Shown: positions 37,483 to 49,200 of the stretch, one piece after another | How positions within the stretch are numbered: the stretch's first letter is position 1 | Layout: the number at the start of each line of letters is the position of its first letter | Source: Trochalopteron elliotii | Lineage: Eukaryota > Chordata > Aves > Passeriformes > Leiothrichidae | Direction: 5' to 3' | DNA length: 64,000 bases | Assembly: GCA_024734555.1 (NCBI GenBank) | Contig: JANPWX010000338.1 | Span: 1,353,734 to 1,417,733, forward strand | Notes under the pieces: generated by a model | Databases searched by the model: none | What the model saw: the letters and a program-made list of their open reading frames with translations, nothing else | What the model was told of the DNA's origin: nothing | Translations under genes and position numbers: made by a program

Positions 37483-40400
37483 GGTATTTACAAAATCCCC
37501 CCCAGTCCACACAGTGACCTGCTTTTTGAACACGGCAACATGACTGAATGGAAACTCTCCACAAAGCTAAAATGACATGATTAGCTGCTAAACATACACC
37601 TTCAGACAGAAAGCTGGCAAATCAAAATCTTATGTTGACTTTCATTATCAGGAACTATCACACTATTAGCGATTTCAGAAGATTGCACCAATCGATTTGG
37701 ATTGGAAACACATCAGACATTTAAATAACTCTGGGAGCTGCCACCTTGCCAAGCCCAAAGCCTGGCATTACGTTCCTTTTGAACATGTAGTGGGATGGAG
37801 GAACCGACACCAAACACACCTTCACTGGGTGGAGGAGCAGCAGAGGAGTCACCCTCAATGAACTACAACAAGCCCTTCACTCTTCATTCCTAAAGTCCCC
37901 AACACTGGGAGCTAATGGGTGTTTTTCTTGTTGAGCCAGAGCAGAGGAGAAGGTCATTTGCAATACTCTGCAGAAACGTATTTCCAGCCTTAGGTAAGAA
38001 GGCATTTTGTTGGGGAATTTCCCTGCTTTGGGGCCCATAAAGAGGGAAGGAGCAATCCTCTGACAGCTCCTATTTGACTTCCAAATGCCAGGCTACTTCA
38101 GACTACTGCACGTCTACGAGGGATGCACAGAGCCATTATGGAGCACATGCCAGTATTGCACCACACGCTTTCCCTGCCAGAGCAGAAAATTTCTAAATTT
38201 GGTTCCTCCCAGGAAGCAAATTCCTGTCCATACACACCCAGACTTATTTCTCACAGATAAACATGCTACCCACTAAAATCTGAAGTGGGCTGCATCCACA
38301 GGGTGCTGAGGACCCACCCCGGCAGGGCAGTGGCATGGCAGGAGTCACCATCTGCACCAAGTAGAGAGGAGCTCCTGTCTCATTTGAAAGTGGCAATACT
38401 GAAAAAGAATCTCTAACAGGAAAAAGCATGTTTAAATTTTCAATAGTTTCAGATCAACTAGAATCCAAAAATGACAATGTAACATAGTTTTAATAATCAA
38501 AGCATGGATGGTTGCAAGTTGCATATAGAGCTCCACCAGGAAAAAATCCACATGACATAAAGGAAGAACTGAAAAGAAGTGGTGGTTTCCAGGGTAATGA
38601 GTGGTATCTGCAGGGTATTATCTGGACATTGCTCCTCAGACTTGACAGCATGAGGCAACATTGGCTGTGGCTAAGAAATCTGAGATTCATGTTCTGTTTA
38701 CCGCCCTCTTTCTGAATGCAAACACATGTTCTGTCTTTCCAGTAAAGATGGACAACACGTGCACTGAGTAGGTACATTGAAAGTAATCTGTTAATTGCAG
38801 ATACATGTAAATGACCACACAGCAAGCTTTCCCAGGGAGACAGGACTGAAAAAAAAGGAGACAGCTACACTAAGATTAGACGCTGTGAAAAAACACTCGA
38901 ACAACATAATCAAACAAGGCTGATTAATGTGTTTTTTCCTTATTCAATATAACTATCATAATACTATTTTAGATCATTTCAGAATGCCAAAGAGTGATGA
39001 GGGTTTTTTTTTTCAGTCCATTACAGATAGCACTTGCCTCAGTAACTATGCCAATGGAAGAAAATCCATCATGTACTAACCATACTCCAATCTCCAAAAG
39101 GAATATTCCCCATTTTGTGAAGTAAAGTGAGATGTGGGAGTCCTTGACCTTCTGAGTAATTAAGGGAAACAGAGACATTCTTGTTTTTATTAGAGACACA
39201 CTAAACTATTTGAAAATAATTTGAATAGCTGGAGAATTAGTGTATTTGCCTGCTCATGAGTAGTGCAGATAGTTTAGAGTTCTCTTGGGGGCAACACATC
39301 GTAATGAATATCTGCTATTCATATTTAATGCAATCTGCCAAAGAGTGCTTTTGGGAGGACTTTCTGTGTCAATATAATGATTAACAACAGGACTGGAAAA
39401 GTAAATGAATTCCTGCAACGGGTGGGGCTGGCAAAAATATCTTGCAGTACTATACCAGTTACACTGGATTTAACTGTATGTTTTTAATGATACCAGTGGA
39501 AAATCCATTTCCCAGGGAGGGGGGGAAAAGAAAAAAAGAAAGCAGTCTTTAAGATGAAGTTCAAGTAGCAAATAATTGCATTAATAGGAGGAAAAACAAT
39601 CCCAGCAGAAAACAATGCCTAAAACAACAATCTGCCTGTCCTGAGCATGTCTGAAAAGCCCGATATGTAATACTGACTACTAAAGAAAATCATTAGTATT
39701 TACGTAGCACAAGCCAGAAATAATGTTGTAGGTACTTCCTTGTCTACCTCTTTGAGTTCCTCAGATTATCTTACTTTCCATACATTTTCTCATATTTCGA
39801 AGACTTACATAAAACAGAACATAAAGTCCTTTATTCTTTACAATACACTTTTAAAACACCCCAGACGGAAACAAATGGAAAAGCTTGGCTAAAATACAAT
39901 GAGTGACCTTAATATGGAATTTTCTCCATGGCATCCCAACAGTCCCCTAAATAACACATTCAGATTACTTTTTTCCAAGCTATCTGGATGAAGCAACCTT
40001 ACTAAGTTTATGTAAATTCCAGGACATTCTTGTATCAGGCCGACTGCTCTTCCCTGCCCCTTATCAAGTTACTCCTATTCCTCCCTTGCAATAAACAGAA
40101 GGGGAGATATCAAGGATTCGAAGGCTCACTGGCAGCCTGAGGACCAAAATGTGGGGCAGGGGTCAGAGGTAGAATATGGGGGTGCTCCCACCAAATGTCA
40201 CGGGCTACACAAATCACCTCATTCGAGCAGATGCTCAATCCAAGCAGAAAGGGAACAACGGCCAAACAAAGTGTTTTATTATTTAGTGGCTCCCACTGTG
40301 GTTATTGTCCAGACCCTTTTTTAATTTGATCTAGGATACACTCAGGGATTCCTTTCATCACAGCATTAGCTCAGATTAAACTTTTTCCTCCAGCTCACAC

Positions 40401-42140
40401 CAAATGGCTTCATTATGTAGTGGTATCTACCCATGTTAAACTAATTCTATAAAACTCATTCTGGTGAAGTTATGTTACAGGAACAAGTCTTGCAAAGATA
40501 CTCTACAAACAACCAGCAGGGCTTAATCTTCCCCATGCTGATATTTGCTTGTGAAAGTGCAACATTGCTGTGTGCCTTGCAGTTCCATCAGCGGTAACAT
40601 AAAGGCAACATTTTCCTCACCAGTTTTCAACTCCATGGATATACTACAATGATCTGTGTGGCTTTTACATACCTTTCTCCTCAAATTTCATGTCGTGATT
40701 CTCTTGGTTAGGGGTGTTTTCTTGGAGTTTGGGGTTTTTTGTAAGACTAATTTTTATAAACAATCTTCCTTCAGAAATTAAAATGTGCCGTTACAGCCAC
40801 AAAACCGATGTTTTAGAAAGGTAAACTCTTCTAAAGCTGGAATCCTCACGCTGTGACAGTTGCCTTACTGACCTCAGGCAGCAGCATTAGATCTCATGAT
40901 GGCCTGATGGGCCCTGAACCTTCTTCCAGGACTGATGGAGAGTGATGCCACTCAGATACAGGAATTGTCTGTGTGACTGCTACTCACCTGAACCCAAGGT
41001 GTTTTTACTTTAATAAAATGTCAAGTAACAATATTTGCCCATATTTATTTATTCCTTCCCAAAATATTTCACAAGTGTTCTGTGATTTTGCTATTGCAAA
41101 CATGTCAGGCTCTGCAGGACTTTTGCTCATTTCCCATAGCTGCTCCCAGTCTGGCAAAGAACCAAAACCTTTTGATCTACAACAGGCTGGTGCATGACCC
41201 AAAAAGCACAGGAATGCCCCCAGTTCTGCCTTCTCTCACCATTTCTAAATGAGCTAAGCAATAACCTCCTGAAACTATCTCTGCCGTGTAGAAGAAACTC
41301 CTCATTCATTAATGTGGCCAGGGAAGCCTGCATGCCAGCTGATGTCAGGAGTGAAGATGTCTGCTCTGTGCTCCACGGGGTAACACAGCAGTAGGTAAAT
41401 CACTTGGACTTCACAAAAGTAACGATCTTCTTGACCGTGGTCTCATTTGGTGCTAATGCATCCTTCACGTACCCGTAAAAGTGGGTTTTTTCATCCTCTG
41501 ACCTCTCTAGCACTGCGACCAGACCTCCAATTATTAGGTATTTTGCACTATGTATCTCGGTATAAAAACAGAAGCTGAGTCACAGGTCACAGAGGCAGCA
41601 GCATTATTAACATCAATGAAACTAAATCACTCCATTCTGAGCATTTATGGCAAGCCCCTTGTGCTCACACAATTCATGTGTCTAAGATGTACTGTTGTCT
41701 GCTTAATGGGACTGGAGATACCTGCCACAACTGTAGATTAAGATAACTTAATGCAGCTTGATATAAGGTTATTCTGCCATCATTAAAAGTCTAAAACCAA
41801 GACAGAACAAAATAAAACAAGACGCTAATACGAAAGCTCAAATAGCACTAACTTTGAACAAAAGCTGTTGAACCAGATTGTTTTAAAAAGATTAAAGACA
41901 TCTTTATAACATTCCTGTTATGTAAAATCATTTCTATTGGATTTTATATGAATGAAAAGAATCTGGAAGATAAATAGCACAATAGCTTCAAACATGTAAA
42001 GAGCACTGGTTTGGCCAACCTTTAATTTTTTCAGGTCTTTGCAAGAGAGTCCCCTATTATTCCACCACATACTATAAATTCTAACTTTAATAGAGACCAT
42101 CAATCATACTGACTTTGGCCTATGGGTGGCTTCATTGGGA

Positions 42141-42170
42141 AAACAAACAAATAAACAAACAATATATATA
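42141..42170 (+). repeat. Short (AAAC)n / (AT)n simple repeat
   Basis: AACAAACAAATAAACAAACA followed by ATATATATAG. Confidence 0.75.
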
Positions 42171-43024
42171 GTGGAGGGCAGAACCCTGAAATACAACCCA
42201 AAGCTCCACCTGCATGCTTCCAAGAACTTGTCTCTGTAAATCCAGTGATATAAACCTCAAGCTCCAGAATCAGAAGTCTACAGACAGAGTGTTGACACTT
42301 CAGATATGAAAACAGAGTAGTTCAAACCAGAAGAATCATCCTGCAGTGGACTGTGTCTCAAAAAAAAAATTCTCATTCAAGTCATCCTCCTTCCTATCTT
42401 GCCAATTTTAGCTGGTATTTGCAAAAACAATTGCCTTGAGTGGTGCACAATAGGTGCCATGCTTTTGTGCTCAGTCACAGAGAGCCAGTGCTGCAAAGTA
42501 CCTCAACAAAAATACTGACCTGAAAATGCTGGGACCAGGACATAAAGACACAAACCTCAAAATTCAGAAGTAGCCACTTATTTTGCATAGTGACAGAAAT
42601 TCATACCAAGCACTACTTTTCTGAGAGGCTGAGCACTGACTGGTTTATTAATCATTAATAATGCATCAGCAACAGTCTTAATTCCACAGGAATAATTCAT
42701 AGAAAAGAAAAACTCTGCATCGCTGATAATATATTTTTGGTGTTTACCAATCAATGCCTTATAAAGTGGTTACTAATAAAATTATTTCTTTAACAGGTGA
42801 GTATTCCTGAAGTAGTGCAGGATAAATTCAGGATGGTAATCTGATAATCAAACAGGATATTTTTTGATAGGATTGGAAAATTGAAGTTACTTGTAGACCT
42901 TCTGGCTGTTTTGTTTTTCATCTCCAATAAAGACAAACACCCTGCAATAGAACAGGGAAAATAAAAACCTGACCCAATTATACCTCTTCACATATGTGAC
43001 TGGATGAAAACTGTCCACACAAAT

Positions 43025-43060
43025 GGAAAAAAAAACCCAACCAAACAAAAAAACCCCCCA
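43025..43060 (-). repeat. A/C-only tract (T/G-rich on the minus strand)
   Basis: A9-CCC-AACC-AAAC-A7-CCCCCC. Resembles the other A-run/C-run tracts near 16564, 18551, 30370, 53325, 57404 and 58060. Confidence 0.7.
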
Positions 43061-43713
43061 CTAATTTACTTCAAGATTGCCCAGCATTCCAGTATGTGTA
43101 TGTGACACATGAAGCCAGAATTAGTATCAAGCTGCACAAAACCTACAACCTTACTCTTCAGAAGTACTGTCTTCACTGTGATTTCCCATTTAAGTTTGGA
43201 GCTGAAACTTTGTGAGATGTACCAGGGACACTGCTATAACAGGTCTCCTTTGCCTTTAGCAGAAAGAGCATTGTTCCACACGTGCCGTTTAGTCAAGACT
43301 TCTTATATCCAACAGTCACAGTAATGTATTTGACAAGCACCTTCAACAACAAATTGATCTGCAAAGCTGTATACATCTGGGTTTCCTGGGTAATAAATAC
43401 ATCAGTCACCCATTGCAAAGACCTCCAGAGATGTATCTTGTCTAAGTGATCCTACTTAAAAAGTTTATACCTGGGACAGCTTTGTTTGCAGCCACTTAAC
43501 CACATATAAAATTAAAACCAAGCAGAAAGCATGCTTGTCATAAGGCAAAGAAAAAGCCTTGCCCAGCTAATACACTCATCAGTGCTGAGTGTTGAACTGT
43601 CCTGGTTTTGGCTGGGAGAGTTAATTTTCTTCCTAGAAGCAGGTAGAATGCTGTGGTTTAGGGATTGAGTATGAGAATAATGTTGATAGCAACAACCAAA
43701 GCATCACTGTGTT

Positions 43714-43741
43714 AAGTAATGTTTACTAAGTAATGTTTACT
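43714..43741 (+). repeat. 14-bp tandem duplication inside the LTR
   Basis: AAGTAATGTTTACT occurs twice in perfect tandem, followed by a further AAGT. The family consensus as I remember it has one copy here, so this is probably a private slippage duplication. Confidence 0.85.
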
Positions 43742-43878
43742 AAGTCAAGGGCTTTTCAGTTTTCCATGCTCTGACACTGAGGAGGTGCACAACGAGCTGG
43801 CAGGGAGCACAGTCAGGACAGCTGACCCAAGCAGGCCCAAGGGATATTATTCCATGAGATAAAATGCCATCATCCCCA

Positions 43879-43890
43879 GTATATAAAGTG
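43879..43890 (+). promoter_or_regulatory. LTR TATA box
   Basis: GTATATAAAGTG sits mid-LTR, where the U3 promoter of this family is expected. Transcription from it would run rightward, through the RARB1 exon in antisense. Activity is not shown by the sequence. Confidence 0.5.
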
Positions 43891-44182
43891 AGGGAGTTGG
43901 CCAGGAATTGCCAATGGCTGGGCATCTGCCAGCAGGTAGTGAGCAACTGGAGTGAGCATCTCTTGTCTCTCCTGGGTTTTACTTCTCTTTCTCTTTTTGT
44001 TGCCTCCTTCTTGATTACAACTATTCTTATATCTTAGTTCAATATTAACTTGTTCTTATCTCAGACTATGGGTTTTTACCTTTTTTCCCCTCGATATTCT
44101 TCCTCATTCCACTATGAGGAAAAGGAGATGTGAGATAGCAGCTGTGCAATAGTTGGTTGCTACCTGGGGTTAAACCACAACA

Positions 44183-44687
44183 GAAACTCCACCACAGACT
44201 CAAGGACTCATTCTGCAGCCACAGGCAGCTCACAGGTACCAGCTGTCCGCTGGGCTGCTCTTCAGAAGCTGCACATAGTGAAAACAGTTCATTATGGAAG
44301 AAAACTAAAGCAGTTTTAATAACTGTGCAACTTCATAGAATTCTATACTGAGGAATCATTGCCATTCATGATTACTAAAAGGTCAATTTTTCTTTAAAAG
44401 CAACACTGGATTCTGCAGCTAATATAATAATGCAAGATATACCAAAACGCACAGCAGGTTTTGTCACTCTTGGTTTCCACAGCTTTGGCATGCCATACAG
44501 TTGCCTGTTTATTTTTATAAAAACAAGAGGAAGTGTAAATGGTATTTCAAAACAAATGCATGCTCTTTGCCCAAAATACATCATAGATGAACAACTGCAA
44601 TCACTCTTCATATAATTTCTCAATGAACATGATCACTCTTTATTAGAGGAGAGCTGTCAATAAAAAGTATTAATACCAAGCACTTAC
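44183..44687 (-). other. Start of the RARB intron between LTR and splice donor
   Basis: About 500 bp of AT-rich intron with nothing recognised apart from the donor GTAAGTG (44687-44681). Confidence 0.7.
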
Positions 44688-44865
44688 TTGCAGGTGATGG
44701 GGTGCTGCATCCACTAGTTGGTGGGTGACTCCGGAGTCCATGGAGGGAAGGTAGTGACAGTCCACCAATGACTGGAGGAAAAAGTAAGGGATATGGTGCT
44801 GCTGGATAGTGAGTCATATGTCCATTCACGGCCGGTACTGGACATGTGCGGCTACTGGTTGTCAT
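44688..44865 (-). CDS. RARB: Retinoic acid receptor beta, isoform 1/3 first coding exon (A domain)
   Basis: This exon encodes the first 59 residues of RAR-beta isoforms 1 and 3, a nuclear receptor that binds retinoic acid and acts as an RXR heterodimer on response elements. The translated segment carries the isoform-specific A domain (part of AF-1), including PVPAVNGHMTHYP (residues 9-21), YPLLFPPVIGGLSLP (25-39) and SGCSTPSPA (51-59). I recognise these from vertebrate RARB1. The ATG at 44865 has A at -3 and an in-frame TGA 12 nt upstream, so it is the first in-frame Met. The exon ends in phase 1 after a single A before GTAAGTG, which agrees with the human protein continuing with Thr (AC-N). 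The open frame continues past 44688 only into intron. No zinc-finger or ligand-binding exon is in view, so the gene is partial here. Identity is very secure; use of this exon in this species is inferred. Confidence 0.96.
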
Positions 44866-44874
44866 GTTAACACC

Positions 44875-45177
44875 TCACAGTGGACAAATATTATGTTGCA
44901 TCACTCCAGGTCAGCAAATTAGATACCTCAAATTATGAATGATGAGGGCTGTCAAGCCTGAAGGTACAGCTTAAGCTGGATTGCGTGATGATGAAAGGGT
45001 AATTCACTAGATGAAGTCGATCCTGTATTTCATCACTGCTTCCTACTGTTCTCTCTTCTAGGACATCCTTGCTCTGCAGACTGTGGATAGAAAGTCTTCT
45101 TACTCTGGTATCAGGGTGCAGTTCAGTTGCTTATGCAAATGTTTCTCTTGGAGCACAGTTGCTCTCTATAGATGCAT
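44875..45177 (-). promoter_or_regulatory. RARB: Four short upstream ORFs in the RARB1 5' UTR
   Basis: The leader contains exactly four ATGs on the minus strand. Each opens a tiny reading frame that stops before the main ATG: 45177-45166 (3 codons plus TAG), 45066-45058 (2 codons plus TAG), 45033-45007 (8 codons plus TAG) and 44901-44875 (8 codons plus TGA). The last is in the same frame as the receptor and stops 12 nt before its start codon. Upstream ORFs are known to control translation of the separate RAR-beta-2 leader; a similar role here is inference. More uATGs could lie in the unseen E1. Confidence 0.8.
45133..45140 (-). promoter_or_regulatory. Octamer (POU/Oct) motif in the RARB1 leader exon
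   Basis: The plus strand reads ATGCAAAT, a perfect octamer (ATTTGCAT on the sense strand), 47-54 nt inside the exon. POU-family proteins bind this motif. One 8-mer is expected often by chance, so only its position makes it notable. Confidence 0.3.
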
Positions 45178-45770
45178 ACTGACAGTCTGGGGGAAAAAAA
45201 CAATATATTGATTAAAATATACATATTTTTAAAATATGCACATAGAAGAACCTTTTTTTCTCATTGTTACTTTTGTTAAGTTACTTTATTTATTTATATG
45301 TTATTTATTTTTCAGTATCCCATGAGGTCAGCTTGATATTTACCTAGAGGTAAAACTCTCACCCTATTACCGAAGCTAACAGCAGAACACCCATTAAGTT
45401 GATTTCCCTGCACAATGTGCAGCACCAAAAGCTATTTGTGGTGTAACACAGCCTTGTGAAAACTGCCAGATTTAAAACCAAGGCATCAATAATTACCTGA
45501 AATATTGGTGCTGGGGGAGAAAAAAAATCAACTTCTGAAAAATTTCCCTGTGTATGAAGGCTTTTAGGGTCCCCCTAAAAGCTACAGAAGGATTGGCACA
45601 GAGGAGGCTCTCTACTCCCTGCAGTGCCATGGCTCAGGCAGGGCACTGAGGTATTTGTCTGAGAATGATTTTGGGTTGGGCTGTTAACGCAGTAATTGCT
45701 TTAAAAATGACTGTTTTCACAAAGAACATTTAGTTTATTATCCCTTAGGAGACACCTCACTAATGGTTTT

Positions 45771-45815
45771 CTCCTTTTTTTTCTCTTTTTCTTTTTTTCT
45801 TTTTTTTTTTTTTTT
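45771..45815 (+). repeat. 45-bp T-rich pyrimidine tract
   Basis: Only T and C for 45 bases, ending in about 17 T. It lies about 600 bp upstream of the beta-1 exon, and on the sense strand it is all purine, so it is not a splice-site tract for RARB. Confidence 0.85.
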
Positions 45816-46234
45816 GAGTGGTAGGGGCAACTGCCCAAACAAACAAGCACCCATTATTTCATAATCTGGGTGAGTGAGTGACAGGAGTCAATAGACTGCA
45901 ACACACTGCTCCTGTGCTCTGCTAGGAAACTTTCTTCTGCCACCTTTCAAGGGGTCCTCATTTTTTCAGGTTCTCCTCCAACACATACTGTGGATGGAAG
46001 ACAGTAGGAGCCACAGAGCTAACTCAGCCAGCCAAAAGTAAGGCAGTCCATGGCTGTCTAAAACTTTGTTTCCTGAGAGAGTGTTCTACACTCTTGCATC
46101 CGCCACAGTCAGTGATCAGTAAACACAGCCACTGCTATATAGCACTTTTATCTGTAATTCTTTGAAATTATAGCCTGAAACCAAAGGCAAAAGGATTTTT
46201 GGGTGGGAAAATAAAGGAGCAGTGAAATGATGTG

Positions 46235-46243
46235 TCAAGGTCA
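46235..46243 (+). promoter_or_regulatory. Extended half-site TCAAGGTCA (ERR/NR5A type)
   Basis: A perfect TCAAGGTCA, the monomer site for ERR and NR5A orphan receptors, lies about 1.05 kb upstream of the beta-1 exon. A single 9-mer is weak evidence. Confidence 0.25.
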
Positions 46244-49200
46244 CAAAGCAAAACTGATGCCAGAGGAGGAAAACTGTGACAACGCAATAGTGACTATCAC
46301 TGCTGCTACTCAGCGCACCAGTTGTCGGTAAGAATTCAAATGAGCAAGGAGAAAAAAGAGAAAAAAAAAACAACTTGGATGCATATGTTTGCCTGTCAGA
46401 GAGCAGCAGAGTGTTTCTGCTCTGTGTGGAATACCAGCAAAGGTTACCAGCTGTGCATGTTGTCAGACAGCAGCTTCTGCTGAGTGCAGCCTGCTTGGGG
46501 ATAACTGAAATGTAGCTTGTAAGTATTTGATAACTGTGTAAATTATGCACAAAATGCCTTTAATGCTAATGGAGGCAAACGTATGCAGAGATGAGGCTGC
46601 AAGAAGGGGATACACCAAGCAAAGGCACAGCTGCTGGCCAAGCTGAGCTCGAGGACCAAATGCCAGTGAAACCAGGCAGATCTTTTGGGGGAGCCCCAGC
46701 AGCTAAAATACATTGACTCACCAACAACACAAAATGAGGTGAACCATCGCTGGTGCCTGTTTTACCTAGCCAAGGCTTTACAAAGCTTAAGAGACAAGGA
46801 AAGTCAAGTATCAAAGGAACACGTAAAGTTTTATAAAGCAATTCCACAAAAGCCAGCAAAAATACCACACTTCTAAGTGTTTGCAAAAGAAAGATCAGGA
46901 GAGGGATGCTGATGAATACCAGCCCTAAAAATGCGTGCGGTAAATTAAACACAGAACAAGGTCATCTATTTTTAAATGATGAAGGGCTTTGGAAACAAAA
47001 TTCATCTTATAAAACTATCTAATACCTTCAATTATATTTCTATTAGCCAGAGAAATGCAGAGCTCATCATAACTTAAAAATGTTCCCAGAACCACATCAG
47101 ATATATTTGCATATTTAAGTGAAAAGTTTTCAGAAAAAAGCAACTCTTTCAGGACAGAGGGGAAAAAAGGCACTGAGGAAAACTCTATGGTCACTTCTTC
47201 ATTACTGAACCAACATAATCTGTGATGGAGCCAGTGATGACAGAACACAGCAGTGTTATAGCTCCTCAGTATGCAAATGCATATATTTAACAGTGTCAAA
47301 ACTAGGTTATAATCCTATAGTTTTGCATGCTTATAATTTTACATGAGATGGAATTATAAACTCAAATTACTACATGAAAGTAAGTTTTTCTTGCCTTACT
47401 CAAAAATCACCTTCCTTTCACCACTCATGGCCAGAAATTTCCTGCAGATAGCTGTGCTGGAGATAAGCCTTCAGAAACTGTTCCTCTTCAGAGTTCTTCA
47501 GAAATTTACTTCCCATAGGCAGAGAGAAAAGACAATGTAAAAGTCATGATACTCTAAACAGTGTATCATTTGACTCCAAGTTGTGTCCCTTGGGAGCACC
47601 CTTTAGTTCATATGGCTAAACATCCATGCTGTGGTCAAGGAGCAAACTGTAGGCAGATAGCTACATATCAGCAATTCCAGAAGCAAATGCCACTCGTGTT
47701 CTATGGTTACCAAGGAACTTCAATTCACCAGCTCTGCTAACAGAGATTACAGACTCATCACCTTCAACACTGCACAGCAGAGGACATCCCAAAGCAGAAA
47801 CTGCTGCAGAACAGAAAACCCAACAATCAGTTTTCCTATTCACACCAGTTCCATGGCACAACTCCCATGACATATTTCACTAATGCATCACCAGATGGAC
47901 ACATTCACATTCCTGAACTCACTGATGAGGACCTAGCACTGAACATCAGCCACAGATGTCTAGGCTGCATGTGGTTCCAAGGTTAAAACATCTCTTTTGC
48001 CTAACTAAACCTGTACCATAGCTCAAAACGCTGTACAGGCGTCAGCTTTGTGAAGAAGATTTTCCTTTGTTGTCACTTGCTATGGTAAATGCCCCACAGC
48101 TGATGAGTTTAACCTAAATGGGTCAGGAAGAGCCAGCTACCACCGCTGAGGACTAACCAAGAAGGAGCAAGCCAAACTGACTGCAGAGTCACCTTGATGG
48201 TGCACAGCCACCATTCACATGATGCAACATCATGGATTTCTGCCCTGGAGGCAGAAGGGAAATTTTTCAGAAAATGGCTGTCACCAAGGCAGTTCAGACG
48301 ATCTCCTCAGCATATGATGAAAATCCTCTTCCATACAGTTCTCCTTAGTGACTGTTCATGAGTACAAGGCCCTTTAGTACAAGCAGTATGGAAAAGGATC
48401 ATACAGAAAAGTTCCTTTGAAGGTTCACCAAGAGATGATCACACTGTGCACTACTTTGCATTGAACAGCGGCCAGTGACTCTTCTTTGACAGAACATATG
48501 CCTCCCCGTTTTTGGTTTTTACAGGTCTTTTATTGACTTGACTTCAGTGATAAAGCAGATGGCCACAGGGGAAGGAGGCTACAGTAGCTCTAGTGCAGAG
48601 CAGAATATTTATCAGCTGCAGTTAATGCAGCAGGTGTATCTGTCTCTTCCACATTTCTTCTCAGTGCTTGTGCAGCTGAGCAGAAATTTAAAACTACAAA
48701 TTTTCATAGTTAAGCTTCAAATTTTACTGGATAAACAGTAAACCAACTTTTCTTATTATCTCTTAACTTCCTATGCACTTTTCACAGGCTTGACTACAGA
48801 AAATAGCTTTGCTCTTCAGACATCTGTCAGTTCTCCTAAAATACATTAAATGCATTGAGCCTCATTCATTATATTGCTATTTAGCTTTCATGTAGTAACA
48901 ATATTTAGTATTACTGTAACATAACTCATCCTTCTGAATTTTCATTTGTATAAGATTTATTTGAATTCCTAAAATCCCTTTGCTGTTACAGGTGACTTTG
49001 ATGCACATCAACAGCTGGACAGGCAAGAAGCCAAGGCAGGAGGCTTGGCCAATTGTTCTGTGTCAGTAGGAAGGTTACAGTCTGTCCTCCCTTTTGCCAA
49101 CAACACCCCAGTTCCACATTCCTCTTCCTCCCCTCTCACTAGCCATAGCAAGGAATTAAGTTATCAGCATTGCAAGTAGAGTGGGTTTTTGTCTTTTTTT

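Larger units (their letters stand above)
37483..43597. other. RARB intron, mostly featureless
   Basis: 37560-37790 is unique, AT-rich and carries GATTAGCTGC, TTAGCGATTT and CCAATCGATTTGGATTGG words, so it is a candidate conserved element. Minor (AAAC)n and A/C tracts are listed separately. Confidence 0.55.
43598..44182 (+). mobile_element. Solo LTR of an avian endogenous retrovirus
   Basis: A 585-bp block begins TGTCCTGGTTTTGGCTGGGA and ends GGGTTAAACCACAACA, with the TG...CA ends of an LTR. It has the internal landmarks I know from a family common in neoavian genomes: GTTAATTTTCTTCC near the 5' end, CAGGACAGCTGACCCAA mid-way, an AGTATATAAAGTG TATA box at about 43879-43890, and TATGGGTTTTTACCTTTTTTCCCC near the 3' end. 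No gag, pol or env remnant adjoins it, so it is a solo LTR left by recombination. Flanking pentamers (TGAAC before, GAAAC after) match only partly, so the target-site duplication is decayed or misjudged. It lies in the RARB intron, antisense to the gene, and its 3' end is 505 bp from the splice donor. Confidence 0.88.
44688..45186 (-). other. RARB: RARB beta-1/beta-3 exon (5' UTR plus A-domain coding), with both splice sites
   Basis: Read on the minus strand, the exon is preceded by a T-rich then C-rich tract ending in CCCCCAG (AG at 45187-45188). It ends at CCTGCAA followed by GTAAGTG (GT at 44687-44686), giving a 499-nt exon with 321 nt of 5' UTR. A good acceptor upstream means this is an internal exon, so at least one further non-coding exon lies at higher coordinates. 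This agrees with the known arrangement of vertebrate RARB1, where E1 and E2 share the leader. The exact 5' boundary is inferred from the acceptor motif alone; a nearby alternative cannot be excluded without transcripts. Confidence 0.85.

Noticed and set aside
1..44687. RARB beta-3 specific exon, beta-2 exon or zinc-finger exon in the left intron
   Set aside because: I looked for the beta-2 start and the zinc-finger sequence among minus-strand openings, and for a beta-3-type insert by eye; none was found. A short 81-nt exon could still be missed.
46116..46952. Two adjacent minus-strand frames just upstream of the RARB1 exon (144 and 128 codons)
   Set aside because: Considered as an upstream coding exon, but RARB1 starts at 44865 with an in-frame stop before it, and neither frame resembles a receptor or neighbour gene.
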